Origin: an uncultured Eubacteriales bacterium
Lineage (GTDB): Bacteria > Bacillota > Clostridia > Oscillospirales > QAMX01
Assembly: GCA_934546935.1 (NCBI GenBank)
Contig: CAKTEH010000020.1
Span: forward strand, 1-20,269
Direction: 5' to 3'
DNA: 20,269 nt
Shown here: in pieces, positions 12,044-19,023 of the stretch
Position numbering within the stretch: position 1 is the stretch's first letter
How the letters are laid out: every line of letters starts with the position of its first letter
The notes under the pieces: model-generated
What the model saw: the letters and a program-made list of their open reading frames with translations, nothing else
Databases searched by the model: none
Told to the model about the DNA's origin: nothing
Program-made: the position numbers and the translations under genes

Positions 12044-14667
12044 GTACTGTCAACAAATATAGGATTCACGAATTAGCAAAGGATATCGGTATACCTTCAA
12101 AAGAGCTCATGGACATCCTGACGGAAATCGGCGCGGACCCAAAGAACCATATGCATATTCTGTCGGATGAAGAATTGAACTATCTTTTTGACCGTTATAC
12201 ACAGGCGCGTCAGGTACCGGATATTCATGAGGCGCTTATGGCGCAGCTTGCGCAGAAACGGCAGGAAAAGCCGGCAGAAAAGCCGATACCCGCAGAAACC
12301 CAGCCGACGTCCAAGCCTACACAGCCGAAAGCCGCGCCTGCATCCGCGCAGAAGCAGCCGCTTGCCCAGCAGCCGGCGCAGGAATCCAAGGTACAGCCGG
12401 TAAAATCTGCCGCACAGCCTGCCGTTGCACAGGCCGCCGGAGATAAAATGCAGGAAAAGAAAATCCCCGCAGAAAAGCCGGCACAGCCTGCACCCAGGCC
12501 GCAGCGCGCCAATAGCCGTACAAGCCGCTTTGAGAATGCACAGCCGCTTGCCCAGCGCCCGGCGAAAAAAGAACAGAAACCTGCTTCCCGGCCGCGTCCC
12601 GCAGCCACAGCAATTCCCGCTGTACCGAAGGCGGAAGACGATGCCCCGGCGGTCACTGTTATCAGCGAACAGCAGCAGCCGGTTACCAAAAAACAGCATC
12701 ATATCGATACCCGCGGCGCAAGCGTTAATCTTGCCCGCTATGACGAGCGTATCGATTCCCTCGTCCCGGACCGCGCCCAGAACATGGGACAGTCCAAACA
12801 GAAGCTGACGAAAAAGAATACAAACGACCGCCGCAATTTCTCCGGCGGCAGAAACCGCCGGGCAAATGATGAGCAGGAGAAACTGCGCCGCCTGCAGCAG
12901 GAAATTGCCAAAAAACAGCCGCTGAAGGTACAGATCCCCGATGAAATCGCAGTCGGCGAGCTTGCATCCCGTCTGAAGAAAACCGCCAGCGAAGTGATCA
13001 AGCAGTTAATGAAGCTTGGCGTCATGGCCAGCATTTCCCAGTTCATTGATTTCGATACCGCCTCCCTCGTGGCTATGGAGCTTGGCGCAGAAGTAGAACA
13101 CGAGGTCATTGTGACGATTGAAGACCGGCTAATCGACCGGACGGAGGACACAGAAGAGCAGTTGTCCCCCCGCGATCCGGTTGTCGTTGTCATGGGACAC
13201 GTCGATCACGGTAAAACAAGCCTTCTTGACGCGATCCGGAAAACCAATGTCGCAGCAGGCGAAGCCGGCGGTATTACCCAGCATATCGGCGCATACCGCG
13301 TACGTTTAAACGACCGTGATATCACCTTTATCGATACCCCCGGTCACGCAGCGTTTACTGAAATGCGCGCACGCGGCGCGCAGGTGACGGACGTCGTTAT
13401 CCTGATCGTGGCCGCAGACGACGGCATCATGCCCCAAACTGTGGAGGCGATCAACCATGCCAAAGCAGCCAATGTTCCTATTGTCGTGGCCGTTAATAAA
13501 ATCGACCGCGAAAACGCACAGCCGGGACGCGTGCTGCAGCAGCTGACAGAATATAACCTTGTACCCGAAGCATGGGGCGGCGATACAATCTGCTGCGAGA
13601 TCAGCGCTACACAGCACATCGGTATCGATAACCTGCTGGAAATGGTTTTGCTGACCGCCGATATGCAGGAACTCCGTGCAAACCCTGACCGTCCGGCAAG
13701 TGGAACGGTTATTGAGGCCCGTCTCGACCGCGGGCGCGGCCCCGTTGCCACCGTCCTGGTCCAAAACGGTACCCTGCATTCAGGGGACACTTTAATTGCC
13801 GGTAAAAGCGTCGGCCACGTCCGCGTTATGACAGACGACCGCGGCCGCCGGATTACGGAAGCAGGCCCTTCCGTGCCGGTCGAAATCATCGGCCTGGGCG
13901 ACGTTCCCGAAGCCGGCGATGAATTTTTCGTCGTCAGCGACGAACGTATGGCGCGTGAGCTGGTTGAACAGCGCCGCGCTGAAGAAAAGGAAGCCGCCGC
14001 GCGTGCCATGCAGCGCGTATCCCTTGATTCGCTGTTCTCCCATATCAAGGAGGGCGAAATGAAGGAGCTCAACATTATTGTCAAATCCGATGTGCGCGGA
14101 ACGAGTGAAGCCGTTGCCGCATCGCTGGAGAAACTGACGAACGAAGAAGTACGGGTACGTGTGATCCATGCCGCCGTCGGCGCCATCAACGAATCCGACG
14201 TCATGCTTGCTTCCGCGTCTAACGCAATCATCGTTGGTTTTAATGTCCGCCCAAGCAGCGAAGTCAGCGACAGCGCCAAGCGGCAAAACGTCGATATCCG
14301 CCTTTACCGCGTCATCTATGACTGTCTTGAAGAAATGGAAGCGGCAATGAAAGGCATGCTCGCTCCGAAATTCAAGGAAACCGTGCTTGGCCATCTGGAA
14401 GTCCGCCAAATTTTCCATATCACCGGCGCGGGCACAGTCGCCGGCTGCTATGTCAAGGACGGCCGTGTACAGCGTTCTTCCAAGGTCCGCCTTGTGCGCG
14501 ACGGTATTGTTATCTTTGAAGGCGAGCTGGCTTCCCTGAAACGACTGAAGGATGATGTACGCGAGGTTGCCGCCGGATATGAATGCGGCTGTGCCATTGA
14601 AAAATACAGCGACATCAAAGTCGGGGACGTCATTGAAGCCTATGTCATGGAGGAGATCAAAAGATAA
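12040..14667 (+). CDS. infB: Translation initiation factor IF-2
   Basis: An 875-residue GTPase that delivers initiator tRNA to the 30S subunit. There is an IF2-N module at about 4-50 (HELAKDIGIPSKELMDILTE), then a long low-complexity linker (about 70-260) rich in Ala, Pro, Gln and Lys. A second IF2-N module follows (about 303-355). The G domain has the P-loop GHVDHGKT (386-393), DTPGH (432-436) and NKID (486-489), and the C-terminal beta-barrel domains come after it. The start is TTG at 12040, overlapping the ylxQ stop; only AAGG lies close upstream, so initiation is probably coupled. The stop overlaps the next ATG by one base. Confidence 0.97.
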   Translation: MSTVNKYRIHELAKDIGIPSKELMDILTEIGADPKNHMHILSDEELNYLFDRYTQARQVPDIHEALMAQLAQKRQEKPAEKPIPAETQPTSKPTQPKAAPASAQKQPLAQQPAQESKVQPVKSAAQPAVAQAAGDKMQEKKIPAEKPAQPAPRPQRANSRTSRFENAQPLAQRPAKKEQKPASRPRPAATAIPAVPKAEDDAPAVTVISEQQQPVTKKQHHIDTRGASVNLARYDERIDSLVPDRAQNMGQSKQKLTKKNTNDRRNFSGGRNRRANDEQEKLRRLQQEIAKKQPLKVQIPDEIAVGELASRLKKTASEVIKQLMKLGVMASISQFIDFDTASLVAMELGAEVEHEVIVTIEDRLIDRTEDTEEQLSPRDPVVVVMGHVDHGKTSLLDAIRKTNVAAGEAGGITQHIGAYRVRLNDRDITFIDTPGHAAFTEMRARGAQVTDVVILIVAADDGIMPQTVEAINHAKAANVPIVVAVNKIDRENAQPGRVLQQLTEYNLVPEAWGGDTICCEISATQHIGIDNLLEMVLLTADMQELRANPDRPASGTVIEARLDRGRGPVATVLVQNGTLHSGDTLIAGKSVGHVRVMTDDRGRRITEAGPSVPVEIIGLGDVPEAGDEFFVVSDERMARELVEQRRAEEKEAAARAMQRVSLDSLFSHIKEGEMKELNIIVKSDVRGTSEAVAASLEKLTNEEVRVRVIHAAVGAINESDVMLASASNAIIVGFNVRPSSEVSDSAKRQNVDIRLYRVIYDCLEEMEAAMKGMLAPKFKETVLGHLEVRQIFHITGAGTVAGCYVKDGRVQRSSKVRLVRDGIVIFEGELASLKRLKDDVREVAAGYECGCAIEKYSDIKVGDVIEAYVMEEIKR

Positions 14668-15977
14668 TGGCAGGCAAGCGGATTGACCGTATTTCCAGTG
14701 AATATAAACAAGCTATGGCTGGCTCCCTGCGCGCGTTGAAAGATCCACGTGTGCAGGGCCTGGTCAGTATTACACGTTGTGAGGTTACAGCAGACCTGCG
14801 TTACGCACGCGTGTTTGTCAGCGTATTCGGCGACGAATCTGCCGGGAAACGGGCAATGCAGGGCCTGCGTTCTGCATCCGGCTTCCTTCGCCGGGAAGTT
14901 GCGCAGAAAACGGGGCTCCGCGCAGCCCCGGAGCCGCTTTTCTTTCTGGACGATTCTATCAGCCATGGAACAGACATCCTGTCTATCCTCAATAAGATTG
15001 AACAAAAACCAGCGGCGCCCGCCATTACAGTCCGCTATACGCTCGGCGAAGCCTGCGCACTGCTGGAACGCAGCGACCGTTTCCTGATCCTGACCCACAT
15101 CCGTCCGGACGGCGACACACTTGGCTCAGCCGCTGCGCTTTGTATGGCGCTGCGTACGCTCGGGAAAGAGGCCTTTCTCCTTGGCAATGCTGAGGCAAGT
15201 GAGAAATACGATTTCATCCTCAGCGGGCTCACTGCCGGGCAGGATTACGTTCCCGACACGGTTGTTGCGGTCGACACCGCAGCCGCGTCTATGTTGCCTG
15301 TCAATGCACAGCCCTACCGCGACCGCGTCGACCTGCTGATCGACCATCATTCCCTCGCCCGCGAATATTCCCGCGCAGTTTACAGCGAACCCGCTGCAGC
15401 AGCCACAGGGGAAATTATCCTGAAGATATTGGATTATTTTCATATCCCGCTTGACTGCGCAATGGCAGAAGCAATTTATACAGCAATTTCTACCGATACC
15501 GGCTGTTTCCGCTTTTCCAATACTACAGCGCAGACCTTTGAAACTGCGCGGCGTTGTGCGCAGGCTGGCGCAGATCTTTTTGCATTGAACCTTAAACTGT
15601 TTATGATTAAAACCCGCTCTCGCATTGGGCTGGAAGCCAGGGTTCTGCATGATATGCGCTTTGACGGCGGCGGCCGCATCGCTTCCTGCGCCATCAGCGC
15701 ACAAACAATAGAAGCGCTCGGCGCAACGCGTGATGATATGGATGATATTTCCTCAATTGTACGCTATATTGAAGGCGTGGAGATCGGTATTGTCGTTACG
15801 CAATACGACGCCGACGCGAAAGTCTCCGTGCGTACAAGCCGCGATTACGACGCTACACAGTTATGCCGCCCGTTTGGCGGCGGCGGGCATGCGGCGGCGG
15901 CGGGCTGTACGCTTCAGGAAGACATTGAGCTCGTCCGGGAAAAGCTTGTACAGGCAGCAATTGCCCAGCTGAAATAA
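14667..15977 (+). CDS. Fusion of ribosome-binding factor A and NrnA-type DHH phosphoesterase
   Basis: A 436-residue protein made of two normally separate proteins. Residues 1-112 are RbfA, a KH-fold 30S maturation factor (DRISSEYKQAMAGSLRALKD, DLRYARVFVSVFGD, LFFLDDSISHGTDILSIL). After the short linker QKPAAPAIT, residues about 123-436 are a DHH/DHHA1 phosphoesterase like NrnA, which degrades nanoRNA and pAp. Its motifs are THIRPDGDTLGS (143-154), VAVDTA (200-205), LLIDHHS (223-229), STDTGCFRFSN (275-285) and the DHHA1 motif FGGGGHAAAAGC (403-414). In most Firmicutes the two are adjacent genes in this operon. No stop or internal ribosome site separates them here. ATG at 14667, with GGAGGAG upstream. 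Confidence 0.93.
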   Translation: MAGKRIDRISSEYKQAMAGSLRALKDPRVQGLVSITRCEVTADLRYARVFVSVFGDESAGKRAMQGLRSASGFLRREVAQKTGLRAAPEPLFFLDDSISHGTDILSILNKIEQKPAAPAITVRYTLGEACALLERSDRFLILTHIRPDGDTLGSAAALCMALRTLGKEAFLLGNAEASEKYDFILSGLTAGQDYVPDTVVAVDTAAASMLPVNAQPYRDRVDLLIDHHSLAREYSRAVYSEPAAAATGEIILKILDYFHIPLDCAMAEAIYTAISTDTGCFRFSNTTAQTFETARRCAQAGADLFALNLKLFMIKTRSRIGLEARVLHDMRFDGGGRIASCAISAQTIEALGATRDDMDDISSIVRYIEGVEIGIVVTQYDADAKVSVRTSRDYDATQLCRPFGGGGHAAAAGCTLQEDIELVREKLVQAAIAQLK

Positions 15978-15982
15978 AAAAG

Positions 15983-16012
15983 CAGGCTCCAAAGAAGTTC
16001 CTTTGGAGCCTG
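15983..16012. terminator. 12-bp hairpin at the end of the rimP-rbfA operon
   Basis: CAGGCTCCAAAG-AAGTTC-CTTTGGAGCCTG is a perfect stem 5 bp after the operon's last stop codon. On the plus strand no T tract follows (AACTGATATT). On the minus strand it is followed by CTTTTTTATTT, so it is a stronger terminator against antisense transcription coming from the right. Confidence 0.65.
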
Positions 16013-16035
16013 AACTGATATTACAGGTAAGTTAA

Positions 16036-16689
16036 ATGCATGATTTTTTTCATAAAAACGCGGTTTTTGCTATACTCCTCGCCGCATTTTATACCTTGTT
16101 TTCCATTTGGACGCTTGGTACGCGGCTGTTTTCAGCTTTTGCCGGGAACATGGCGATATCCGAAGGCTTCATTAAGGTGGAATCGATCCTCTCCGCCTGC
16201 CTGTTTTCCCTGGTTCCCTGTATCCTTTTCTGGTTCAGCGCCCGAAACTGCACTGCAAATGCAAAAACCGCCATGTATGCTGCATCCACAGCTGAACTGA
16301 TGGCGTTAATTGCCTATTGCACTTCTGCGCTGAACACAGACGGGAACAAGCTTCTCCCTTTAATTTTCTGCCTGTCTCTTGGAAGTGCAATTCTGGAAGT
16401 CCTTGCATTTATCCTGACTGCCATCACCCTTCGTAAAAACCGCCTGGAAGCTGGTGTTTCCGGAGTTGCCGCTTTGCTTTCCGCTGTGCATCATACGATC
16501 TATCTTATCGAACTGTATGCCAGCATGCAGCTGCTTGGAAATGGTTATGTCGGCAAATGGCTTCCCCTCCTTGCATCCGCTTCGACCGCTGAATTCTTTG
16601 CTTCCATTATAAAGGGCGCCGTATGCGCACTGGTGTTCCTGTTGATCTACGAAGCGTGCAAAAAACCGAAACAATCCCCCAGCAGCTAA
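16036..16689 (+). CDS. Hypothetical multi-pass membrane protein
   Basis: A 217-residue very hydrophobic protein with about six transmembrane segments: AVFAILLAAFYTLFSIWTL (9-27), ILSACLFSLVPCILFWF (51-67), MYAASTAELMALIAYC (80-95), LIFCLSLGSAILEVLAFILT (109-128), AGVSGVAALLSAVHHTIYLI (138-157) and SIIKGAVCALVFLLIYEAC (190-208). The tail is KKPKQSPSS. I do not recognise a family or a catalytic motif. The ribosome site is weak (AGGTAAG before the ATG at 16036). It starts 24 bp past the operon hairpin and is followed immediately by GGAGG and the damaged TIGR04076-like gene, so these two probably share a transcript. Confidence 0.7.
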   Translation: MHDFFHKNAVFAILLAAFYTLFSIWTLGTRLFSAFAGNMAISEGFIKVESILSACLFSLVPCILFWFSARNCTANAKTAMYAASTAELMALIAYCTSALNTDGNKLLPLIFCLSLGSAILEVLAFILTAITLRKNRLEAGVSGVAALLSAVHHTIYLIELYASMQLLGNGYVGKWLPLLASASTAEFFASIIKGAVCALVFLLIYEACKKPKQSPSS

Positions 16690-16984
16690 GGAGGATTCTT
16701 CTGATAAAGCAATGGATCGTTGAAGACTGGGCGTTTGAAATTACTGTTGCACAAGCACAGCCCTGCCGGCTGGGTTTCGAAAAAGGGGATCGGTTCAACT
16801 GCAAATACGAATGCCCGGCTGGATTTTACCCAAAAACCATACCAGACTCTATACCCTGTGCGGAATTGTATGCGGCGGCGGAAACTACTTGCTCCACGGC
16901 AGCCAGGAGCCATATGAAATTGATTTTCCCTGTGCAGATGGCTGCGTCGAATTTCATCTGTCTGCACGATACTTCAGCCTGGAA

Positions 16985-17008
16985 AAGAAAAACCGCCCTC
17001 AGCGGCGG
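16985..17008 (-). terminator. Second minus-strand terminator downstream of the candidate RNA
   Basis: On the minus strand CCGCC-GCTGAG-GGCGG is followed by TTTTTCTTTT. It comes right after the larger terminator at 17026-17086 in the same direction and would back it up. It lies inside the plus-strand damaged gene. Confidence 0.5.
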
Positions 17009-17025
17009 AAATTCATAAGCGAGCA

Positions 17026-17086
17026 TAAAAAAGAAATAACCCTTGACTGCTTCATCCTACCGACGGTGCAGCCAAGGGTTATTTCT
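17026..17086 (-). terminator. Long terminator hairpin of the candidate small RNA
   Basis: AGAAATAACCCTTG (17032-17045) and its exact complement (17073-17086) make a 14-bp stem, with an inner CTGC/GCAG pairing in the 27-nt loop. On the minus strand the stem is followed by TTTTTT (17027-17032 region). It is an unusually long stem for an intrinsic terminator. Confidence 0.65.
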
Positions 17087-17188
17087 CTGAACTCTTAATA
17101 TCTAACATCATTTGCTTACCTCTCTTTCTTTTGAATCAGGCACAACGTTTCAGGTTTTCCATTCTCGATTCCTACATATTCCCAAACC

Positions 17189-17260
17189 TTACCTTTTCCA
17201 AGCTGTGCCCCTCGGATCCTTCTTCTTTACAGATACTTCAACGGATCCTGAAGATCTCAT
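17189..17260 (-). CDS. Possible 23-residue peptide in the candidate RNA
   Basis: ATG at 17260 opens MRSSGSVEVSVKKKDPRGTA then WKR and stops at 17189. It is basic and begins about 30 nt after the predicted transcription start. The purine-rich stretch before it (AGAGATAAAGAAG) is only a poor ribosome site. It is recorded because it is the first ATG of a well-delimited transcript; coding is unproven. Confidence 0.2.
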   Translation of the reverse strand: MRSSGSVEVSVKKKDPRGTAWKR

Positions 17261-17295
17261 CTTCTTTATCTCTCGATGTTCTCTTCTGTGTCTAT

Positions 17296-17324
17296 ACTAT
17301 AACACAGCTTTTCATAAGTTTCAA
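17296..17324 (-). promoter_or_regulatory. Strong promoter of the candidate small RNA
   Basis: On the minus strand TTGAAA (17319-17324), a 17-bp spacer and TATAGT (17296-17301). The -10 box is preceded by TGT, making an extended -10. Both boxes match consensus at 5/6. Confidence 0.65.
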
Positions 17325-17331
17325 TAGGAGG

Positions 17332-17343
17332 ATTTGTACAAAT
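17332..17343. repeat. 12-bp palindrome upstream of the small-RNA promoter
   Basis: ATTTGTACAAAT is its own reverse complement and ends 7 bp from the -35 box at 17319-17324. Position and symmetry suit a regulator binding site; nothing identifies the regulator. Confidence 0.35.
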
Positions 17344-17398
17344 TTTATAATTATCGCTTGTATAATCCGCAGAAATATAGTAAACATTCCAAAACTAC

Positions 17399-17428
17399 TT
17401 GACTTTACGGAGTCTATTTTGCTATACT
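17399..17428 (+). promoter_or_regulatory. Possible plus-strand promoter in front of the abfA terminator
   Basis: TTGACT (17399-17404), 18 bp, TATACT (17423-17428), the latter preceded by TGC (extended -10). A transcript from here would meet the hairpin at 17472-17507 after about 45 nt. Confidence 0.3.
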
Positions 17429-17471
17429 GGATATGTTGGGCAGCTTTTTTCCACGACGCTTTCCAAAAATC

Positions 17472-17507
17472 AAACCCGGTACAGCATTCAAATGCTGTAC
17501 CGGGTTT
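17472..17507 (-). terminator. Terminator of the trkH-arabinofuranosidase unit
   Basis: AAACCCGGTACAGCAT and its exact complement form a 16-bp stem with a 4-nt loop, 20 bp after the arabinofuranosidase stop. On the minus strand it runs into GGGTTTGATTTTTGG; the plus side (GGGTTTATTTACG) may also terminate. Confidence 0.75.
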
Positions 17508-17526
17508 ATTTACGCTTTAAACCTAT

Positions 17527-19023
17527 TTATTTTTCCAAAACAATTACATTCCAGGAATGCTTGCCGATCACACTGTGCAAAATACCGTCTTCAAACTTCG
17601 ATTTCTCCGACAGTTCCGGTGCAACGCGGTTAGGATCCGCCTGTGTATTGACTGCAAACAGGTCGTCGCAGGTCATAACGATATGTTTGGCAAGACGATA
17701 GCTGCTATACTGACGCAGGTCACAGGAAAGCTCCATATCTTCTTCAAGATCACGGTTAACCGCAAAGATAGTAAGACGATCCCCGCCATCCACAACGACG
17801 CTGTCGAGATACGGGACATCCGTGAAATTGCGGCTGTCATATTTGTCACAGTCAACTTTGGTCTGGAGCACAGTACCACGGCCATACCGGCTGGCATGCA
17901 TATACGGATAAAAGATCGTCTGCCGCCATGCACCGGTATCCGAAGTCATAATCGGCGCAATTACGTTGACCAGCTGTGCAAGGCACGCAATTTTTACGCG
18001 GTCGGCATGTTTAAGCAGCGTAATCAGCATACTACCCACCGTCAGCGCATCCATAAAGTTATAAACATCCTCAAGAAGCGGCGGATAGAAGCACCATGGA
18101 TCCCGCTTGGCATCGGCTTCATTGGAGTGGTACCACACATTCCACTCGTCAAAGGAAATGTACATTTCCTTCTTCGAACGGGTAATCGCCTTGACATAAT
18201 CGCAAATCGCGACGACGGACTTGATAAACTCATCCATCTTCAGGGTATTCGCAAGGAAATCCGCCGGGCCAGCTTCTTTGTTATAAGCAAAATACATATG
18301 CATCGACAGATAATTGACATAGCGGTAGCAGCGCTCAAGAACCGTAGCATCCCAGGTACCAAAAGTCGGCTGGTTGATGCCGCAGCTCCCGCAGGCAACA
18401 AGCTCAATTGTCGGATCGACAATGCGCATCATTTTTGCAGTTTCTTCTGCAAGACGGGCATATTCCATCGGCGTTTTTGCGCAGGTCTGCCAAACCCCGT
18501 CCATCTCATTCCCCAGACACCATAGTTTGATATCGTGGGGTTTCTCATGGCCGTTGGCCCGGCGCATATCAGCAAATTTGGAGTTTTTCTCAATATTGCA
18601 ATATTCAAGGATATCGCGCGCCTGCTCCGCACCGCGCGTCCCGAGATTAACCGCCATCATCGGCTCTGTACCGGCGATACGGCACCAGTCGACAAACTCA
18701 TCAAGCCCAAACTGGTTCGGTTCAATTGTTTTCCAGGCAAGGTCAAGACGTTTGGGACGGAGTTCCTTCGGCCCAACCCCGTCTTCCCAGTTATAATTGG
18801 ATACAAAATTCCCGCCCGGATAACGCACAACCGGGACGTCAATTTCACGGATCAGATCCAGCGTATCGCGGCGAAAACCGTTTTCATCGGCAAACGGATT
18901 ACCAGGCTGATAAATACCCTCATAAACGGCACGGCCCAAATGTTCGATGAAAGAACCATAAATGCGGGGATCTGTTTGTGCAAGTTGGAATTCGCGGTCG
19001 ATGATAATACGTCCTTTCTTCAT
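17527..19023 (-). CDS. GH51 alpha-L-arabinofuranosidase (intracellular)
   Basis: A 498-residue enzyme that removes terminal alpha-L-arabinofuranosyl residues from arabinan or arabinoxylan oligosaccharides. The N-terminal part RIYGSFIEHLGRAVYEGIYQ and VVRYPGGNFVSNYNWEDGVG are GH51 hallmarks. The acid/base Glu173 is in WCLGNEMDG, and the nucleophile Glu293 in ISFDEWNVWY. A C-terminal beta-sandwich follows the barrel. There is no signal peptide, so it acts on imported oligosaccharides in the cytoplasm. The length is that of a complete enzyme. AAAGGAGG lies 6-7 nt before the ATG at 19023, inside the end of trkH, whose stop overlaps the start (ATGA). Confidence 0.95.
   Translation of the reverse strand: MKKGRIIIDREFQLAQTDPRIYGSFIEHLGRAVYEGIYQPGNPFADENGFRRDTLDLIREIDVPVVRYPGGNFVSNYNWEDGVGPKELRPKRLDLAWKTIEPNQFGLDEFVDWCRIAGTEPMMAVNLGTRGAEQARDILEYCNIEKNSKFADMRRANGHEKPHDIKLWCLGNEMDGVWQTCAKTPMEYARLAEETAKMMRIVDPTIELVACGSCGINQPTFGTWDATVLERCYRYVNYLSMHMYFAYNKEAGPADFLANTLKMDEFIKSVVAICDYVKAITRSKKEMYISFDEWNVWYHSNEADAKRDPWCFYPPLLEDVYNFMDALTVGSMLITLLKHADRVKIACLAQLVNVIAPIMTSDTGAWRQTIFYPYMHASRYGRGTVLQTKVDCDKYDSRNFTDVPYLDSVVVDGGDRLTIFAVNRDLEEDMELSCDLRQYSSYRLAKHIVMTCDDLFAVNTQADPNRVAPELSEKSKFEDGILHSVIGKHSWNVIVLEK

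Larger units (their letters stand above)
16701..17098 (+). pseudogene. TIGR04076-like small protein gene, needs a -1 frameshift
   Basis: Two overlapping frames together give one plausible protein. The first reads IKQWIVEDWAFEITVAQAQP then CRLGFEKGDRFNCKYECPAG, and reaches FYPK near 16838. The frame -1 to it continues NHTRLYTLCGIVCGGGNYLL, then YEIDFPCADGCVEFHLSARY. The order (conserved Cys, GDRF, P-AGFxP, hydrophobic GGGN, CxDGCVEF) fits TIGR04076 proteins. The switch point is CCCAAAAA (about 16829-16836): either one A was lost, or the heptamer C_CCA_AAA is used for -1 slippage. A strong GGAGG (16690-16694) precedes a CTG at 16701 rather than ATG/GTG/TTG, so the start may also be damaged. The second frame runs on into minus-strand terminators before stopping at 17098. 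Confidence 0.5.
17026..17289 (-). ncRNA. Candidate structured small RNA (or short-peptide transcript)
   Basis: A strong promoter at 17296-17324 and a long terminator at 17026-17086 define a minus-strand transcript of about 260 nt. Complementary segments inside it are a hairpin GAT-CTTCA / TGAAG-TATC near 17233-17257, an 8-bp closing stem GGCACAGC / GTTGTGCC (about 17139-17206) and, inside that, AGGTTT / AAACCT. Two tiny frames exist: 23 codons at 17260-17189 with a weak ribosome site, and 10 codons at 17111-17079 with AGAGAGG 7 nt upstream whose stop lies in the terminator stem. Another frame just before the latter reads GKGKVWEYVGIENGKPETLC but has no start. I do not recognise a known RNA family. 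Confidence 0.4.

Noticed and set aside
13344..14279. 311-codon minus-strand frame opposite infB
   Set aside because: Antisense shadow with low-complexity Ser/Thr/Arg content; infB motifs are intact on the plus strand.
17112..17520. 71- and 129-codon plus-strand frames between the frameshifted gene and abfA
   Set aside because: No ribosome site; Phe/Ile/Ser-rich translation of AT-rich DNA; they lie antisense to the better-supported minus-strand transcript.
17557..18525. 322-codon plus-strand frame opposite the arabinofuranosidase
   Set aside because: Antisense shadow; the minus-strand GH51 enzyme has both catalytic glutamates and normal length.
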